A stretch of DNA of 64,000 bases from Roseomonas alba (GTDB taxonomy: Bacteria > Pseudomonadota > Alphaproteobacteria > Acetobacterales > Acetobacteraceae), in assembly GCF_019430885.1 (NCBI RefSeq), contig NZ_JAHYBZ010000008.1:288876-352875 (forward strand), written 5' to 3'. Each line of letters starts with the position of its first letter. Positions within the stretch are counted from its first letter, which is position 1. Shown one piece after another: positions 44,991-53,990 of the stretch. The notes under the pieces are model-generated. The model was not told where the DNA came from and did no database searches. It saw only the letters and a program-made list of their open reading frames with translations. Both the position numbers and the translations under genes were made by a program.

Positions 44991-45468
44991 AGCGCCGCAG
45001 CGTCTCCATGAACCGCTGGTGCTGGATGTCGTTCTGGCGCTGCTGCTGCTGATATTGCTGCTGTTGTTGCTGGAACAGCATCTGCTGCTGCTGCATCCGC
45101 TGCTGATGGTCCCAGGCCTGCTGCTGCGGCGAATAGGGCTGGGTCGCTTGCGGCATGGCGTTGCCGCCGAAATTCTGCTGCCAGACCATCATCACCTGCT
45201 GCGCGCCGGCCTGGAACATCTGGCAGGCCTGCGGATTGCCCTGTTGGCAGCCGAACTGCGCCTGCATCAGCTCGTTCCCCGCCTGTTGAAGCTGCGGCAC
45301 CAGGGCGCAGGCCTGCTGGTTGCCCATCTGGCACTGCGCACCCGCCGCCTGGATCAACTGCATCAGCGGCATGGCGACTTGCGGATCGAGCTGCTGCGCC
45401 ACCACCGGCCGCGCCAGCACTCCGAGAAGGCCCATCGCCACGATTGCACCGATCCGCCTCACGGCCAT
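44989..45468 (-). CDS. Exported glutamine-rich small protein
   Basis: A 159-residue protein not recognised as a named family. Signal peptide VRRIGAIVAMGLLGVLARPVVA. The mature N-terminal half has cysteines in QCQMGNQQACALV and GCQQGNPQACQMF, two similar C-x-x-G-N-x-Q-A-C units, probably disulfide-bonded. The C-terminal 50 residues are an almost uninterrupted Gln-rich coil (MQQQQMLFQQQQQQYQQQQR), likely extended or coiled. The TAG stop lies inside the family-2 repeat, so the repeat may have redefined the C terminus. Envelope location inferred. Confidence 0.7.
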   Translation of the reverse strand: MAVRRIGAIVAMGLLGVLARPVVAQQLDPQVAMPLMQLIQAAGAQCQMGNQQACALVPQLQQAGNELMQAQFGCQQGNPQACQMFQAGAQQVMMVWQQNFGGNAMPQATQPYSPQQQAWDHQQRMQQQQMLFQQQQQQYQQQQRQNDIQHQRFMETLRR

Positions 45469-45545
45469 TCTCCTTGTCCCGACCCGGACATCCTAGGGTC
45501 GGGGGGAGCCTCCCGCAGCAGAAACGTTTCGCAAGCCGTACAGGA

Positions 45546-46280
45546 TCAGGTCAGCATCTGCCCGCCATCGACCACGATGGTCTGGCCCGTCACCCAGCGT
45601 GCCAGCGGCGAGGCGAGGAACATCGCGACATCCGCCACCTCCTCCGGCTCGCCCAGCCGGCCGAAGGGAATGCCCGCCAGGATGCGGTTGTAGAGCGTCG
45701 GATCGTCGGTCTTGCGCTTCTCCCACGACCCGCCGGGGAATTCGATCGACCCCGGCGCGACGGCATTCACCCGGATGCCGTCCTTGGCATACATCGCGGC
45801 CTGGGAGGCGGTGTAGTTGATGACCAGCGCCTTCACCGCCGCGTAGGCCGGCGAGCGCGTGGACGGCGCATAGCCCGAGATCGAGGTCGTGTTCACCACG
45901 CAGCCGCGCGACGCCTTGAGGTGATCGAGCGCGGCATGCGTCGCGCGCACGATCGCCATCACGTCGATGTCGAGGCCGCGCTTCCAGGCTTCCTCGGTAT
46001 CCGGCGCGCCGAAGCCGGACGCGTTGTTCACCAGCACGTCGACGCCGCCGAAACTCGCCGCGGCCTCCGCGACCCAGGCGCCGATCTGCGCGACATCGGC
46101 AAGGTCGGTCGGCTTCACATGGGCCACGCCCTCCGCCTGCAAGGCTGCGAGGTCCGCGGCGCCCCGCGCGCAGGCCGAGACCTTCGCCCCGGCCTTCGCG
46201 AAACCGAGCGCGATCGACCGCCCGATCCCGCGGCTCCCGCCCGCCACCAGAACGCGCTTGCCCGTGAAGTCAAAATTCAT
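45546..46280 (-). CDS. SDR family oxidoreductase
   Basis: A 244-residue classical short-chain dehydrogenase. Motifs: KRVLVAGGSRGIGRSIALGFA (T/A-G-x-x-x-G-x-G cofactor loop), VLVNNASGFG (N-N-A-S), catalytic Ser in VVNTTSISGYAPS and Y-x-x-x-K in AYAAVKALVINYTASQ, then IRVNAVAPGSIEFPGGSW and the C-terminal ITG-like WVTGQTIVVDGGQML. ATG at 46280. The absence of Asp after beta2 and the basic-type ACARG suggest NADP use. Divergent from the glycosyltransferase. Substrate unknown. Confidence 0.92.
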   Translation of the reverse strand: MNFDFTGKRVLVAGGSRGIGRSIALGFAKAGAKVSACARGAADLAALQAEGVAHVKPTDLADVAQIGAWVAEAAASFGGVDVLVNNASGFGAPDTEEAWKRGLDIDVMAIVRATHAALDHLKASRGCVVNTTSISGYAPSTRSPAYAAVKALVINYTASQAAMYAKDGIRVNAVAPGSIEFPGGSWEKRKTDDPTLYNRILAGIPFGRLGEPEEVADVAMFLASPLARWVTGQTIVVDGGQMLT

Positions 46281-46408
46281 GCCGGTCTCTCCAGTCTGAA
46301 GCGGGCGCATCCTGGCCCGCGACGGCCTCCACGGCCAGGGCCCGCGGTTGCTCCTCCGCGCAATTGACGGCATCAAGCAACAGGGGCGCGGCAAGGGGAG
46401 TCTCGCGG

Positions 46409-47668
46409 GTGGTCCAGGCGCTGTTTCTTCACCAGAACTTCCCGGGGCAATATCGGCATCTCGCGCCCATCATCGCTCGGCGGAAGGGCGCGCGGGTCGT
46501 CGGCCTCGGCGAACGCGCCAACCAGTCCCCGCCTGGCCCGACGCATCTGCGCTATCCCGCGCCGGAAGGGGCCGGGGAGAAGACCCATCGCTACCTGCGT
46601 CCCGTCGAATCCGCCGTGCGCCGCGGTCAGGCTGTCGCCCGTGCCCTGGTCGGGCTGAAGCAGAAGGGCTTCGTGCCCGACATCATCTGCTGTCATCCGG
46701 GATGGGGCGAAGGCCTTTTCCTGCGCGACGTCTTTCCCGATGCGAAGCTGCTTCAATATTGCGAATTCTATTACCAATCCACCGGAGGCGATGTCGGCTT
46801 CGACCCGTCGCAGGAGGTGACGCTGGACGAGATGGCCCGCGTCCGCACGCTGAACATGACGCAGTTGACGTCGCTCGAAGCGACCGATTGGAGCGTGTCG
46901 CCGACGCTGTGGCAGCGCAGCCGCTATCCGGCCTTCATCCGCGCCAAGACCTCGGTGGTGCATGAGGGGGTGGATGCGAATTTCGCGACGCCCGACGGCG
47001 CCTCCAACGTCAAGCTGCCGGATGGCTTCGTCGCGTCGAAGGAGGAGGAGGTCATCACCTTCGTCTCGCGCAACCTCGAACCCTATCGCGGCTTCGACAT
47101 CTTCATGCGCGCGCTGCCCGAGATCCTCGCCCGCCGCCCCAAAGCCCATGCCGTGATCGTGGGTGGCGAGGAGCGCGGCTATGGCCGCCTGCCCGCCGAC
47201 GGCAGGTCGTGGAAACAGGTGATCATGGAAGAGGTCGGCGCGAAGCTCGACATGCCGCGCGTCCACTTCACCGGCCGCATCCCGCATGAGGGCCTTGTCG
47301 CGCTGTTCCGCCTGACGCGCGCGCATGTCTACTACACCTATCCCTTTGTGCTCTCCTGGTCGCTGGTCGAGGCGATGGGCTGCGAGGCGCCGATCATCGG
47401 ATCGGACACGCCGCCCCTGGCCGAGGTGATGCGCCACGAGGAGAACGGCATCCTGCTGCCCTTCTTCGACCATGCCCGCCTGGCCGACACGGTGGTCGAT
47501 GCACTCGCCAATCCCGATCGCTACCAACCGCTGCGCAAGGCGGCCCGGCGCACCATGCTCGAGAAATTCGACCTCCACGCCCATTGCCTGCCGAAGCAGG
47601 TGAAACTGTTCGATGCCGTGCTGGAAGGCCGGCCCGGCACCGACGCCATTCCCGAGACCACGCCATGA
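46409..47668 (+). CDS. Glycosyltransferase (GT-B fold, family-4-like)
   Basis: A 419-residue GT-B glycosyltransferase. QALFLHQNFPGQYRHLAPI and ICCHPGWGEGLFLRDVFPDAKLLQYCEFYY match the N-terminal domain found in a group-1/4 subset (pfam12000-like). The C-terminal domain has ITFVSRNLEPYRGFDIFMRALPEIL, VHFTGRIPHEGLVALF and the donor site ALVEAMG-type WSLVEAMGCEAPIIGSDTPPLAEV (E-x7-E-like). GTG at 46409 is chosen for GGGGAG 8 bp upstream; a TTG at 46364 is in frame. Cytoplasmic, surface-glycan synthesis inferred. Coupled by ATGA to the asparaginase. Confidence 0.88.
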   Translation: MVQALFLHQNFPGQYRHLAPIIARRKGARVVGLGERANQSPPGPTHLRYPAPEGAGEKTHRYLRPVESAVRRGQAVARALVGLKQKGFVPDIICCHPGWGEGLFLRDVFPDAKLLQYCEFYYQSTGGDVGFDPSQEVTLDEMARVRTLNMTQLTSLEATDWSVSPTLWQRSRYPAFIRAKTSVVHEGVDANFATPDGASNVKLPDGFVASKEEEVITFVSRNLEPYRGFDIFMRALPEILARRPKAHAVIVGGEERGYGRLPADGRSWKQVIMEEVGAKLDMPRVHFTGRIPHEGLVALFRLTRAHVYYTYPFVLSWSLVEAMGCEAPIIGSDTPPLAEVMRHEENGILLPFFDHARLADTVVDALANPDRYQPLRKAARRTMLEKFDLHAHCLPKQVKLFDAVLEGRPGTDAIPETTP

Positions 47669-48660
47669 CCTTCGTTCCTCTCGCCGAAATCCGCCGCGGC
47701 GGCTTCCTGGAAAGCGTCCACCAGGGCATCGCCGTGGTGGCCGATGCCGAAGGCCGCATCCTGCAATCCTGGGGCGATCCGTCCTTCGTCACCTTCCCGC
47801 GCTCCTCGCTGAAGCCGTTCCAGGCGATCCCGCTGGTCGAGACGGGCGCGGCCGATGCGGCGGGGCTGACCCAGGAACACTTGGCGCTGGCCTGCGCATC
47901 CCATTCCGCCGAGGATTTCCAGGTGGCACTGGTGCGCGGCTGGCTCGACCGCCTGGGCCTGACCGAATCCGCGCTGGTCTGCGGGCCGGACATGCCGCGC
48001 AGCCAGGCCGACCAGGCGGCGATCTGGCGCGCCGGCGGCGACCGGTCGCGCATCTATCACAACTGCTCCGGCAAGCATTGCGGCTTCCTGACGCTGACGA
48101 AGCACCTCGGCGCGCCGATCGGGTCCTACAATGACCCGGCCCATCCGGCGCAGAAGTTGTACCTCGAAGCCTTCTCGGAACTGCTCGGCGAGGATGCGGC
48201 GAAGCTGCCGCGCGGCGTGGATGGCTGCGGATTGCCGGCGATCGCCCTGCCCATGGCGACGATGGCGAAGGGCGCGGCGCGCTGGGCCGCGGCGAAGGTC
48301 TCGAGCGAAAGCCGCCGCGCCGCGATCCGACGGTTGCAGGACGCCATCCGGGCCTATCCGGACCATCTCTCGGGCCGCGGATCGCCCACCGGGCAGATCG
48401 TGCGCGCAACCCAGGGCCGCGTGCTGCTGAAGGGCGGCGCGGAGGGCTATGTCGTCGGCTTCGTACCGGATGCCGGAATCGGCATCACGGTGAAGTTCGC
48501 GGATGGGGCGTCGCGCGGGAAGATGGGGGTCTTCGCAGCCCTGCTCGGGCGGCTGGGGCTGCTGGAGGCAGCGGAGAGTCTCGCCGAAGCCATTGAAGGC
48601 GAGATCCGGGACAGTAATGGGAATCCGGTAGGGGCGGTGAAGGTCGCCTTGCCGGCGTAG
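47665..48660 (+). CDS. L-asparaginase II (Rhizobium etli-type)
   Basis: A 331-residue asparaginase of the R. etli type (pfam06089), unrelated to the E. coli enzymes; converts asparagine to aspartate and ammonia in the cytoplasm. VTFPRSSLKPFQAIPLVETG contains the Ser-x-x-Lys dyad segment and IYHNCSGKHCGFL the Cys-x-Gly-Lys-His zinc/active-site motif. LALACASHSAED and VDGCGLPAIALPM are also conserved. ATG at 47665 overlaps the glycosyltransferase stop by four bases. A small hairpin follows the stop. Confidence 0.92.
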   Translation: MTFVPLAEIRRGGFLESVHQGIAVVADAEGRILQSWGDPSFVTFPRSSLKPFQAIPLVETGAADAAGLTQEHLALACASHSAEDFQVALVRGWLDRLGLTESALVCGPDMPRSQADQAAIWRAGGDRSRIYHNCSGKHCGFLTLTKHLGAPIGSYNDPAHPAQKLYLEAFSELLGEDAAKLPRGVDGCGLPAIALPMATMAKGAARWAAAKVSSESRRAAIRRLQDAIRAYPDHLSGRGSPTGQIVRATQGRVLLKGGAEGYVVGFVPDAGIGITVKFADGASRGKMGVFAALLGRLGLLEAAESLAEAIEGEIRDSNGNPVGAVKVALPA

Positions 48661-48669
48661 GGCGCTGCC

Positions 48670-48684
48670 GGAGGGACACCCTCC
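48670..48684 (+). terminator. Short hairpin after the asparaginase gene
   Basis: GGAGGG-ACA-CCCTCC, a perfect 6-bp GC stem 10 bp after the stop, without a T tract. Confidence 0.4.
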
Positions 48685-48757
48685 CGCCAGGCTGGCGCCT
48701 ACGAGGTCCGATCGACCGCGAGGCCATCCTGAATAGCTGGCGGCTTCACTGCCGGTA

Positions 48758-49013
48758 TCGGAGGGGCTTTGCCCCTCCGAGCCATCCCGCCAAAGGCCGC
48801 GGGGCCCATGGAAACCGTCACCTGGCGCCGTGCGCCGTTGGCATGAAGAACGCCGAAATCCACCCTTGCGCCCTCAGGGCGCTTCGAGGGGAACGGCATG
48901 ACCCTTCTGCCCGGCGCCCAGTGCTTCAAGCGCCAGGGGCACCCATTGACGCCGCAAAGCAGCGTCAATGGGACCCCGGTGGCGGGATGGTTGGTTGGGG
49001 CAGAGCCCCTCCG
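48758..49013 (+). repeat. Family-1 interspersed repeat, complete copy (copy 10, forward)
   Basis: Occupies most of the 48661-49096 gap between the convergent asparaginase and M20 genes. Left hairpin TCGGAGGGGCTTTGCCCC (48758-48780), CCAAAGGCCGCGGGGCC, TGGAAACCGTCACCTGGC, GCGCCCTCAGGGCGCTTC, CTTCTGCCCGGCGCCC, the CCCATTGACG..CGTCAATGGG hairpin (48951-48972) also seen in copy 1, and right end GGGGC-AGA-GCCCC (to 49013). Confidence 0.9.
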
Positions 49014-49096
49014 ATCTTCTCCCGCGGAACTATCCCAATCACCATGAAGGCCTTGGGCTCGGAGAGCCCTCCAGAGCAGCGGCCCCCTCCCCAGGA

Positions 49097-50194
49097 TCAC
49101 GCGCTGCCCAGGACCTTCCGGAACAGCGACACCGCTGCTGCAAGGTCGGCGACAGCCACACATTCATGCGGCGTATGCGCGGTCGCGATGCTGCCAGGCC
49201 CCAGCACCAGGCATGGGGCGAGGTCCTGCAGCTCGCTCGCATCGGTGCCGTAGGGCGCGGTGCGCGCGACCTGCCCGGTCACACCTTCGCCCAGTCTGAC
49301 CAGCGGATGATCGAGCGGCAATTCCGGCGGACGGCCTTCGCGCTTTTCGGTCAGGATCACGCCGGCGCGCTCCGCCGCATCCTTCACCGCCGCCTCGATG
49401 CCGGCATAGTCGATGCTGCGGCTGCGGCGGAACTTGATGCGCGCGGTGGCCTTGGCGACGGTCACGTTCACCGCCGTGCCGTGATTGTCGATCACCAGGT
49501 TGAAGTCCGAGAAGGGTGGGTCATAGGCGTTGTCATGGAAGATCGGATCGTGGCGCAGGCGCTCGAAGACGGTCTTCATCTCGGCGAGGAAGGGGATCAG
49601 CGCCCAGTTCGCGTTGGTGCCAAGCCCGGTTGATGAATGCGCCTGCACCCCCGTCGCGACCGCGGTGTACTCGATATGGCTGCGATGGCCGCGCACGGGG
49701 GCGAGGCCGGTGGGTTCGGCGACCACGATGCCCTTCAGGCCCAGCGAACGGGCGAAGCCCGACGCCGCGACGGCCCGTGCACCCTGTTTGCTGGTCTCCT
49801 CGTCGGTCGTCAGCAGCAGCGTCACGGGAACATCGGCGGGCAGGCCGCGTGCGGCGAGGATGCAGGCGGCGACCGGCCCCTTCATGTCGACCGACCCGAG
49901 GCCATGCAGCACGCCGTCGATCACGCGCGGCGTCCAGGGCGGATCGGTCCAGCCCGTCTCCGGCACCGTGTCCATGTGGCCGGACAGGGCGTAGCCGCCG
50001 GTCGGGCCCCGATGCGCGACGAGGGCGCGTTTCGCCACGCCATTGGCATCGGTGTAGTCCACGCGCTCGATCTCGAAGCCAGTCAGTTCGGCCTCGATGC
50101 GATCGGCGACGGGGATGTTGGAGATCGCGGAACGGCTGTCGATCGCCACCAGATCGGCGGCCAGGCGCAGCACGGCATCGGCATCTTCGGTCAT
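49097..50194 (-). CDS. M20 family metallopeptidase (ArgE/DapE-like deacylase)
   Basis: A 365-residue zinc amidohydrolase of the M20 family. Metal-site motifs: GYALSGHMDTVPETGW (H-x-D), LGSVDMKGPVAA, TTDEETSKQG (catalytic and zinc Glu pair), VVAEPTGL and the distal histidine in ATAHTPHECV. The lid domain has the conserved HSS of VQAHSSTGLG. It resembles acetylornithine deacetylase or succinyl-diaminopimelate desuccinylase, but the substrate cannot be fixed. ATG at 50194 (MTEDADAVLRLAADLV) is preferred to upstream starts. Divergent from the threonine-synthase-like gene, 53 bp apart. Confidence 0.88.
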   Translation of the reverse strand: MTEDADAVLRLAADLVAIDSRSAISNIPVADRIEAELTGFEIERVDYTDANGVAKRALVAHRGPTGGYALSGHMDTVPETGWTDPPWTPRVIDGVLHGLGSVDMKGPVAACILAARGLPADVPVTLLLTTDEETSKQGARAVAASGFARSLGLKGIVVAEPTGLAPVRGHRSHIEYTAVATGVQAHSSTGLGTNANWALIPFLAEMKTVFERLRHDPIFHDNAYDPPFSDFNLVIDNHGTAVNVTVAKATARIKFRRSRSIDYAGIEAAVKDAAERAGVILTEKREGRPPELPLDHPLVRLGEGVTGQVARTAPYGTDASELQDLAPCLVLGPGSIATAHTPHECVAVADLAAAVSLFRKVLGSA

Positions 50195-50247
50195 GGGGCG
50201 CAGCATCCCTTGCCGGGCGCGCACGGGCAAGCGAGGGTGGCCCCGCC

Positions 50248-51372
50248 ATGACCGACATTGCCTATCTCGACCCCCGCTCGGGGCGCACCTATCCGCTCGA
50301 CACGCCGCGCTGGTGCGGCGACGACCAGGCGCCGCTGCTGCTGACGCCGCTGCCCGGCATCACGCGCGACGCGATCCGCGCCGAGGAGCGGTCCATCTGG
50401 CGCTATGCCGCCGCGCTGCCCTTCCTGCCCGAAGACCCGATCAGCATGGGAGAGGGCTGCACGCCGCTGGTGCCGCGCGTCATCGGCGGGGCCTCGGCCC
50501 TGCTGAAATGCGAATGGTTCATGCCGACAGGGTCGTTCAAGGATCGCGGGGCGTCGGTGATGCTGTCGCTGCTGCGCGCACAGGGCGTGATGGATGTGCT
50601 GGAGGATTCCTCCGGCAATGGCGGCGCGGCGGTGTCGGGCTATGCCGCCGCCGGCGGCATGAACGCCACCATCTTCGTGCCGGCTTCAACGTCACCGGCA
50701 AAGACGGTGCAGTCGCGTGCCGCCGGGGCGACGATCCAGTTGATTCCGGGCACGCGGCAGGATTGCGCGGATGCGGCGCTCGCGGAATCGGCGCGCATCT
50801 TCTACGCGAGCCACAACTGGCACCCCTTCTTCCTGCACGGCACCAAGACGCTGGCCTATGAGCTGTGGGAAGACCTCGGCTTCCGCGCGCCGGACAATGT
50901 CATCGTGCCCTGTGGGGCGGGATCGAACGTACTCGGCTGCGGCATCGGCTTCGCGGAACTGCTGCGCGCCGGGGAGATCGACCGCCTGCCGCGCATCTTC
51001 GCCGCCCAGCCGGCGAATTGCGCGCCGATCGCGCGTGCCTTCCTGGCCGAGCCGCCCGTTCCGGCCCAGCCCACCATTGCCGAGGGCACCGCCATCGCCC
51101 AGCCGCTGCGCACCATGGAGGTCAACCAGGTGCTGACCGACAGCGCGGGCGGCGCGGTGATGCTGTCGGAGGAGGAGATCGCCGCGGCGGTGCTCTACCT
51201 GGCGAAGACCGGTATCTATGTGGAACCGACCAGCGCCCAGGCGGCCGCGGCCTTCGCGAAGCTGCTGGAGACAGGGACCATCGCGGCGGACGAGACGACG
51301 GTGGTGGTGCTGACCGGCACCGCGCTGAAGGCGACGCCGCGCATCGCGGAGCTTCTCGGCGTCGCGATCTGA
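50248..51372 (+). CDS. PLP-dependent enzyme, threonine synthase-like (fold type II)
   Basis: A 374-residue pyridoxal-phosphate enzyme. MPTGSFKDRGASVM holds the Schiff-base lysine, SSGNGGAAVSGYAAAGG the S-S-G-N phosphate/cofactor loop, and VPCGAGSNVLGCGIGF the glycine-rich phosphate site. The N-terminal segment (DPRSGRTYPLDTPRWCGDD) replaces the zinc-ribbon-like start of some threonine synthases, and the protein is shorter than ThrC type 1. It could be a threonine synthase or a related ammonia lyase. First gene of a plus-strand run with DUF6653 and M81. Confidence 0.85.
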   Translation: MTDIAYLDPRSGRTYPLDTPRWCGDDQAPLLLTPLPGITRDAIRAEERSIWRYAAALPFLPEDPISMGEGCTPLVPRVIGGASALLKCEWFMPTGSFKDRGASVMLSLLRAQGVMDVLEDSSGNGGAAVSGYAAAGGMNATIFVPASTSPAKTVQSRAAGATIQLIPGTRQDCADAALAESARIFYASHNWHPFFLHGTKTLAYELWEDLGFRAPDNVIVPCGAGSNVLGCGIGFAELLRAGEIDRLPRIFAAQPANCAPIARAFLAEPPVPAQPTIAEGTAIAQPLRTMEVNQVLTDSAGGAVMLSEEEIAAAVLYLAKTGIYVEPTSAQAAAAFAKLLETGTIAADETTVVVLTGTALKATPRIAELLGVAI

Positions 51373-51376
51373 TCGC

Positions 51377-51862
51377 GTGACACTGGAACGCCGCATCGCC
51401 GCCGCCTTCTGCATGGACGCGGCGGCCTGGGCGCGCCACACCAATCCCTGGTCGGGCTGGACGCGTGTGCCGGCCCTGCCGCTGCTGGCGCTGGCGATCT
51501 GGTCCCGCGCCTGGCTCGGCTGGTGGGCGCTGGTGCCGATGGCGGTGCTGCTCGCCTGGCTCTGGGTCAATCCGCGGCTGTTCCCCCCGCCGCGCGACGA
51601 GACCGCCTGGATGACCCGCGGCGTGCTCGGCGAAAGGCTTTGGCTGGCACGCGACGAAACGCCGGTGCCGGCGCATCATCGCCGTGCGCCCAACATTCTC
51701 TCGGCGATTGGTGCCACCGGGGTGCTGCTGGCCATCGGTGGGCTCGCCATGCGCGCCGGCTGGATCGTGATTGCCGGTGTCGCCGTGGCGATGCTGGCCA
51801 AGTTGTGGTTCATCGACCGCATGGTCTGGCTGCACCAGGACATGACGAAGGAAGGCGAATGA
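51377..51862 (+). CDS. DUF6653-like membrane protein
   Basis: A 161-residue protein with four likely membrane helices (about 31-43, 48-66, 107-124 and 127-145). MDAAAWARHTNPWSGWTR, VNPRLFPPPRDETAWMTRGVLGE and WFIDRMVWLHQDM are the recognisable conserved blocks. Function unknown. GTG at 51377 lies 4 bp after the upstream stop and its own stop overlaps the M81 ATG, so it is translated with both neighbours. Confidence 0.75.
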   Translation: MTLERRIAAAFCMDAAAWARHTNPWSGWTRVPALPLLALAIWSRAWLGWWALVPMAVLLAWLWVNPRLFPPPRDETAWMTRGVLGERLWLARDETPVPAHHRRAPNILSAIGATGVLLAIGGLAMRAGWIVIAGVAVAMLAKLWFIDRMVWLHQDMTKEGE

Positions 51863-53361
51863 TTCCCCGCATCGCCCTGCTGGGCTTTTCCATTGAATGC
51901 AACCGCTTCGCCCCACCTGCCGAGCGTGCCGACTTCACCGGCCGCTGCTGGCTGGAGGGCGAGGCCATCGTGACCGACGCCCGCAGTCCCGCGCCGCGCG
52001 CGCTCGCTGAGATGCCGGGCTTCGTCGCCGACATGGACGCCGCCGGTCCCTGGCAGCCGGTGCCGATCCTGCTCGCCATGGCGGAACCCAACGGGCCGGT
52101 CCGCGCGCCCCTCTTTGCCGAGATGATGGCGATCTGGCGCACCGGGCTGGAGGCCGCGAAGGGCCAGGTGGACGGCGTCTATTGCGTGATGCATGGCGCG
52201 GGGCTGTCCGAGGACGATCTCGACCCCGAGGGCACCATCCAGGCGATGGTGCGCGAGATCCTCGGCGACATCCCCTTCGTCTGTTCCTACGACCTGCACG
52301 CCAATGTCTCGGAACGCATGGTCGGGACGGTGGACGCCTTCGTCGGCTACCGCACCAACCCGCATCTCGACATGCGCGAGCGGGGTGAGGAGAGCGCGCA
52401 GCTCCTGCGCCGGTTGCTCGCGGGCGAACGCTTCGTACGCGCCTTCCGCCGCCTGCCGATCGTGGCACCCACCGTGTCCATGCTGACGGCGCAGGGGCCC
52501 TATGCGGAGGTGATCGACCTCGGCCAGGACCTGGCGGCGAAGGACGCGCGTATCGCCAATGTCTCGGTGATGGGCGGCTTCGCCTATGGCGATACGCCGT
52601 TCAACGGCATGGCGGTGATCGTCACCGCGACGGATGCCGCCGCGGCCGAGGCGACGGCCGACACGCTGGCGCAGGCCGCCTGGGATCGTCGCGCGCGCTT
52701 CGTCGCGCATCTGACGTCACTCGACGAGGCCGTGCGCCGGGCCAAGGAGAGCCCGGTTCCGCTCGCCTTCGCCGATGTTGCCGACAATCCGGGCGGCGGC
52801 GGGCGGGGCAACACCGTCTGGATCCTCAAAGCCTTCCACGAGGCCGGCGTGGACAATGCGCTGATCGGGATGCTGCTCGACGCGCCACTGGCGGTGGAGG
52901 CGCATGGCCTCGGTGTCGGCGCGCGCTTCACTGCGCGGTTCAACCGCGACATGGCCGCCGACGATCCGTTCAGCAAGCACTACGCAGTCGAGGCCACGGT
53001 GCGCGCCGTCTCGGACGGCAACGTCACCGGGCGCCGCGGCATCTATCGCGGCACGGCGATGACGCTGGGGCGCACCGTCTGCCTGCAGATCGGCGGTCTG
53101 TCGGTCGTGGTCACGGAGGGCCGTGCGCAATGCGCCGATCCGGTCTTCTTCGAGCATCTCGGCCTCGACATCGGCGCCTCGCGCGCGGTGGTGGTGAAGT
53201 CCCGCGGCCATTTCCGCGGCGGCTTCGATGAGTTCTTCAAGCATGAGCAGATCGTCGAGGTGGACTGCCCCGGCCTGACCTCCCCCATCCTCACCCGCTT
53301 CGACTGGCAGCATTTGCCGCGCCCGGTCCTGCCGATCGATGCCGAGGCGTCCTGGCCCTGA
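51859..53361 (+). CDS. M81 family metallopeptidase (MlrC-like)
   Basis: A 500-residue M81 (MlrC/microcystinase-like) protein: N-terminal DUF1485 domain followed by the MlrC C-terminal domain (from about 310). Probable zinc ligands lie in CVMHGAGLSEDDLDPEG, CSYDLHANVSERM and GYRTNPHLDMRERG. The C-terminal half has FADVADNPGGGGRGNTVWILKA and VVVKSRGHFRGGFDEFFKH, both strong family markers. The natural substrate is presumably small peptides or amides. ATG overlaps the DUF6653 stop by four bases. A family-2 repeat follows. Confidence 0.92.
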   Translation: MIPRIALLGFSIECNRFAPPAERADFTGRCWLEGEAIVTDARSPAPRALAEMPGFVADMDAAGPWQPVPILLAMAEPNGPVRAPLFAEMMAIWRTGLEAAKGQVDGVYCVMHGAGLSEDDLDPEGTIQAMVREILGDIPFVCSYDLHANVSERMVGTVDAFVGYRTNPHLDMRERGEESAQLLRRLLAGERFVRAFRRLPIVAPTVSMLTAQGPYAEVIDLGQDLAAKDARIANVSVMGGFAYGDTPFNGMAVIVTATDAAAAEATADTLAQAAWDRRARFVAHLTSLDEAVRRAKESPVPLAFADVADNPGGGGRGNTVWILKAFHEAGVDNALIGMLLDAPLAVEAHGLGVGARFTARFNRDMAADDPFSKHYAVEATVRAVSDGNVTGRRGIYRGTAMTLGRTVCLQIGGLSVVVTEGRAQCADPVFFEHLGLDIGASRAVVVKSRGHFRGGFDEFFKHEQIVEVDCPGLTSPILTRFDWQHLPRPVLPIDAEASWP

Positions 53362-53378
53362 ACCGGGCCATGCGCTAA

Positions 53379-53522
53379 GAGGCCGTTTGGAACCGTGCCG
53401 GTCGGCACGTTTCCGGATCCGGCACCGGCCCGCACCCCCACTCGGCCACCCATTCCAGGATACTGACGTGGGTCGCCGGGTGGGGGTGCGGGCCGGTGCC
53501 GGACCTTTCAGACAATCTCTGA
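53379..53522. repeat. Family-2 repeat (copy 2b, most complete)
   Basis: Core inverted repeat: GGCACCGGCCCGCACCCCCA and TGGGGGTGCGGGCCGGTGCC flank a loop with CATTCCAGGATACTGACGTG. Outer flanks include an imperfect hairpin around GTGCCGGTCGGCAC on the left, and ends AGAGGCCGTTTGG and TTCAGACAATCTCT resembling weak terminal inverted repeats. It lies between the M81 stop and the next GTG; no gene inside. Confidence 0.75.
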
Positions 53523-53552
53523 GCCTCGCATCATATCCCGGAGAGACATCCC

Positions 53553-53990
53553 GTGCGCCGCAAGATCCTGGCCCTCGCGCTGCTCGCGAGCCTGCCCCTC
53601 GAAGCCCAGGCCGACCGGGCCTTCTGCGAGGGGCTGCAGGGCCTCGTCCAGGCCGCGCAGAGCGATTTCGACTGGCTGCCCCGCATGAGCCACAACATCC
53701 CGGGCTCGCTCGATGAGCGGCGCGGCATGGTCCGGTCGGAAGATGGGCCGGTCCGCGGCGCCTATATCGCCGTGATGTTCCGGCACGACGCCAACCCGGC
53801 CCAGCTGCGCGAGCGCTTCGCTGCCCTGCAGCGGGAGGTCGCGGGTTGCTTGCAGGACGCCTCGGCCCTCGGCACGCAGCAGGGCGGGGGCGGGATCGTG
53901 GCCCGCTGGCAGACACCCTATGCCGATATCAGCCTGCGTGGGGTTGATGGGGGCGGGGAAATCGAACTGTCGGTGGCGCGACGCTGGTGA
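53553..53990 (+). CDS. Exported protein of unknown function
   Basis: A 145-residue protein with a signal peptide (RRKILALALLASLPLEAQA) and two cysteines, one at the mature start (RAFCEGLQ) and one in REVAGCLQDA, likely one disulfide. The rest (PRMSHNIPGSLDERRGM, AYIAVMFRHDANPAQLRERF, ARWQTPYADISLRGVDGGG) gives an alpha/beta impression, but no family is recognised. The GTG at 53553 has GGAGAG upstream. Its stop overlaps the next GTG (GTGA), so it may be co-translated with the aldolase-like enzyme. Confidence 0.7.
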   Translation: MRRKILALALLASLPLEAQADRAFCEGLQGLVQAAQSDFDWLPRMSHNIPGSLDERRGMVRSEDGPVRGAYIAVMFRHDANPAQLRERFAALQREVAGCLQDASALGTQQGGGGIVARWQTPYADISLRGVDGGGEIELSVARRW

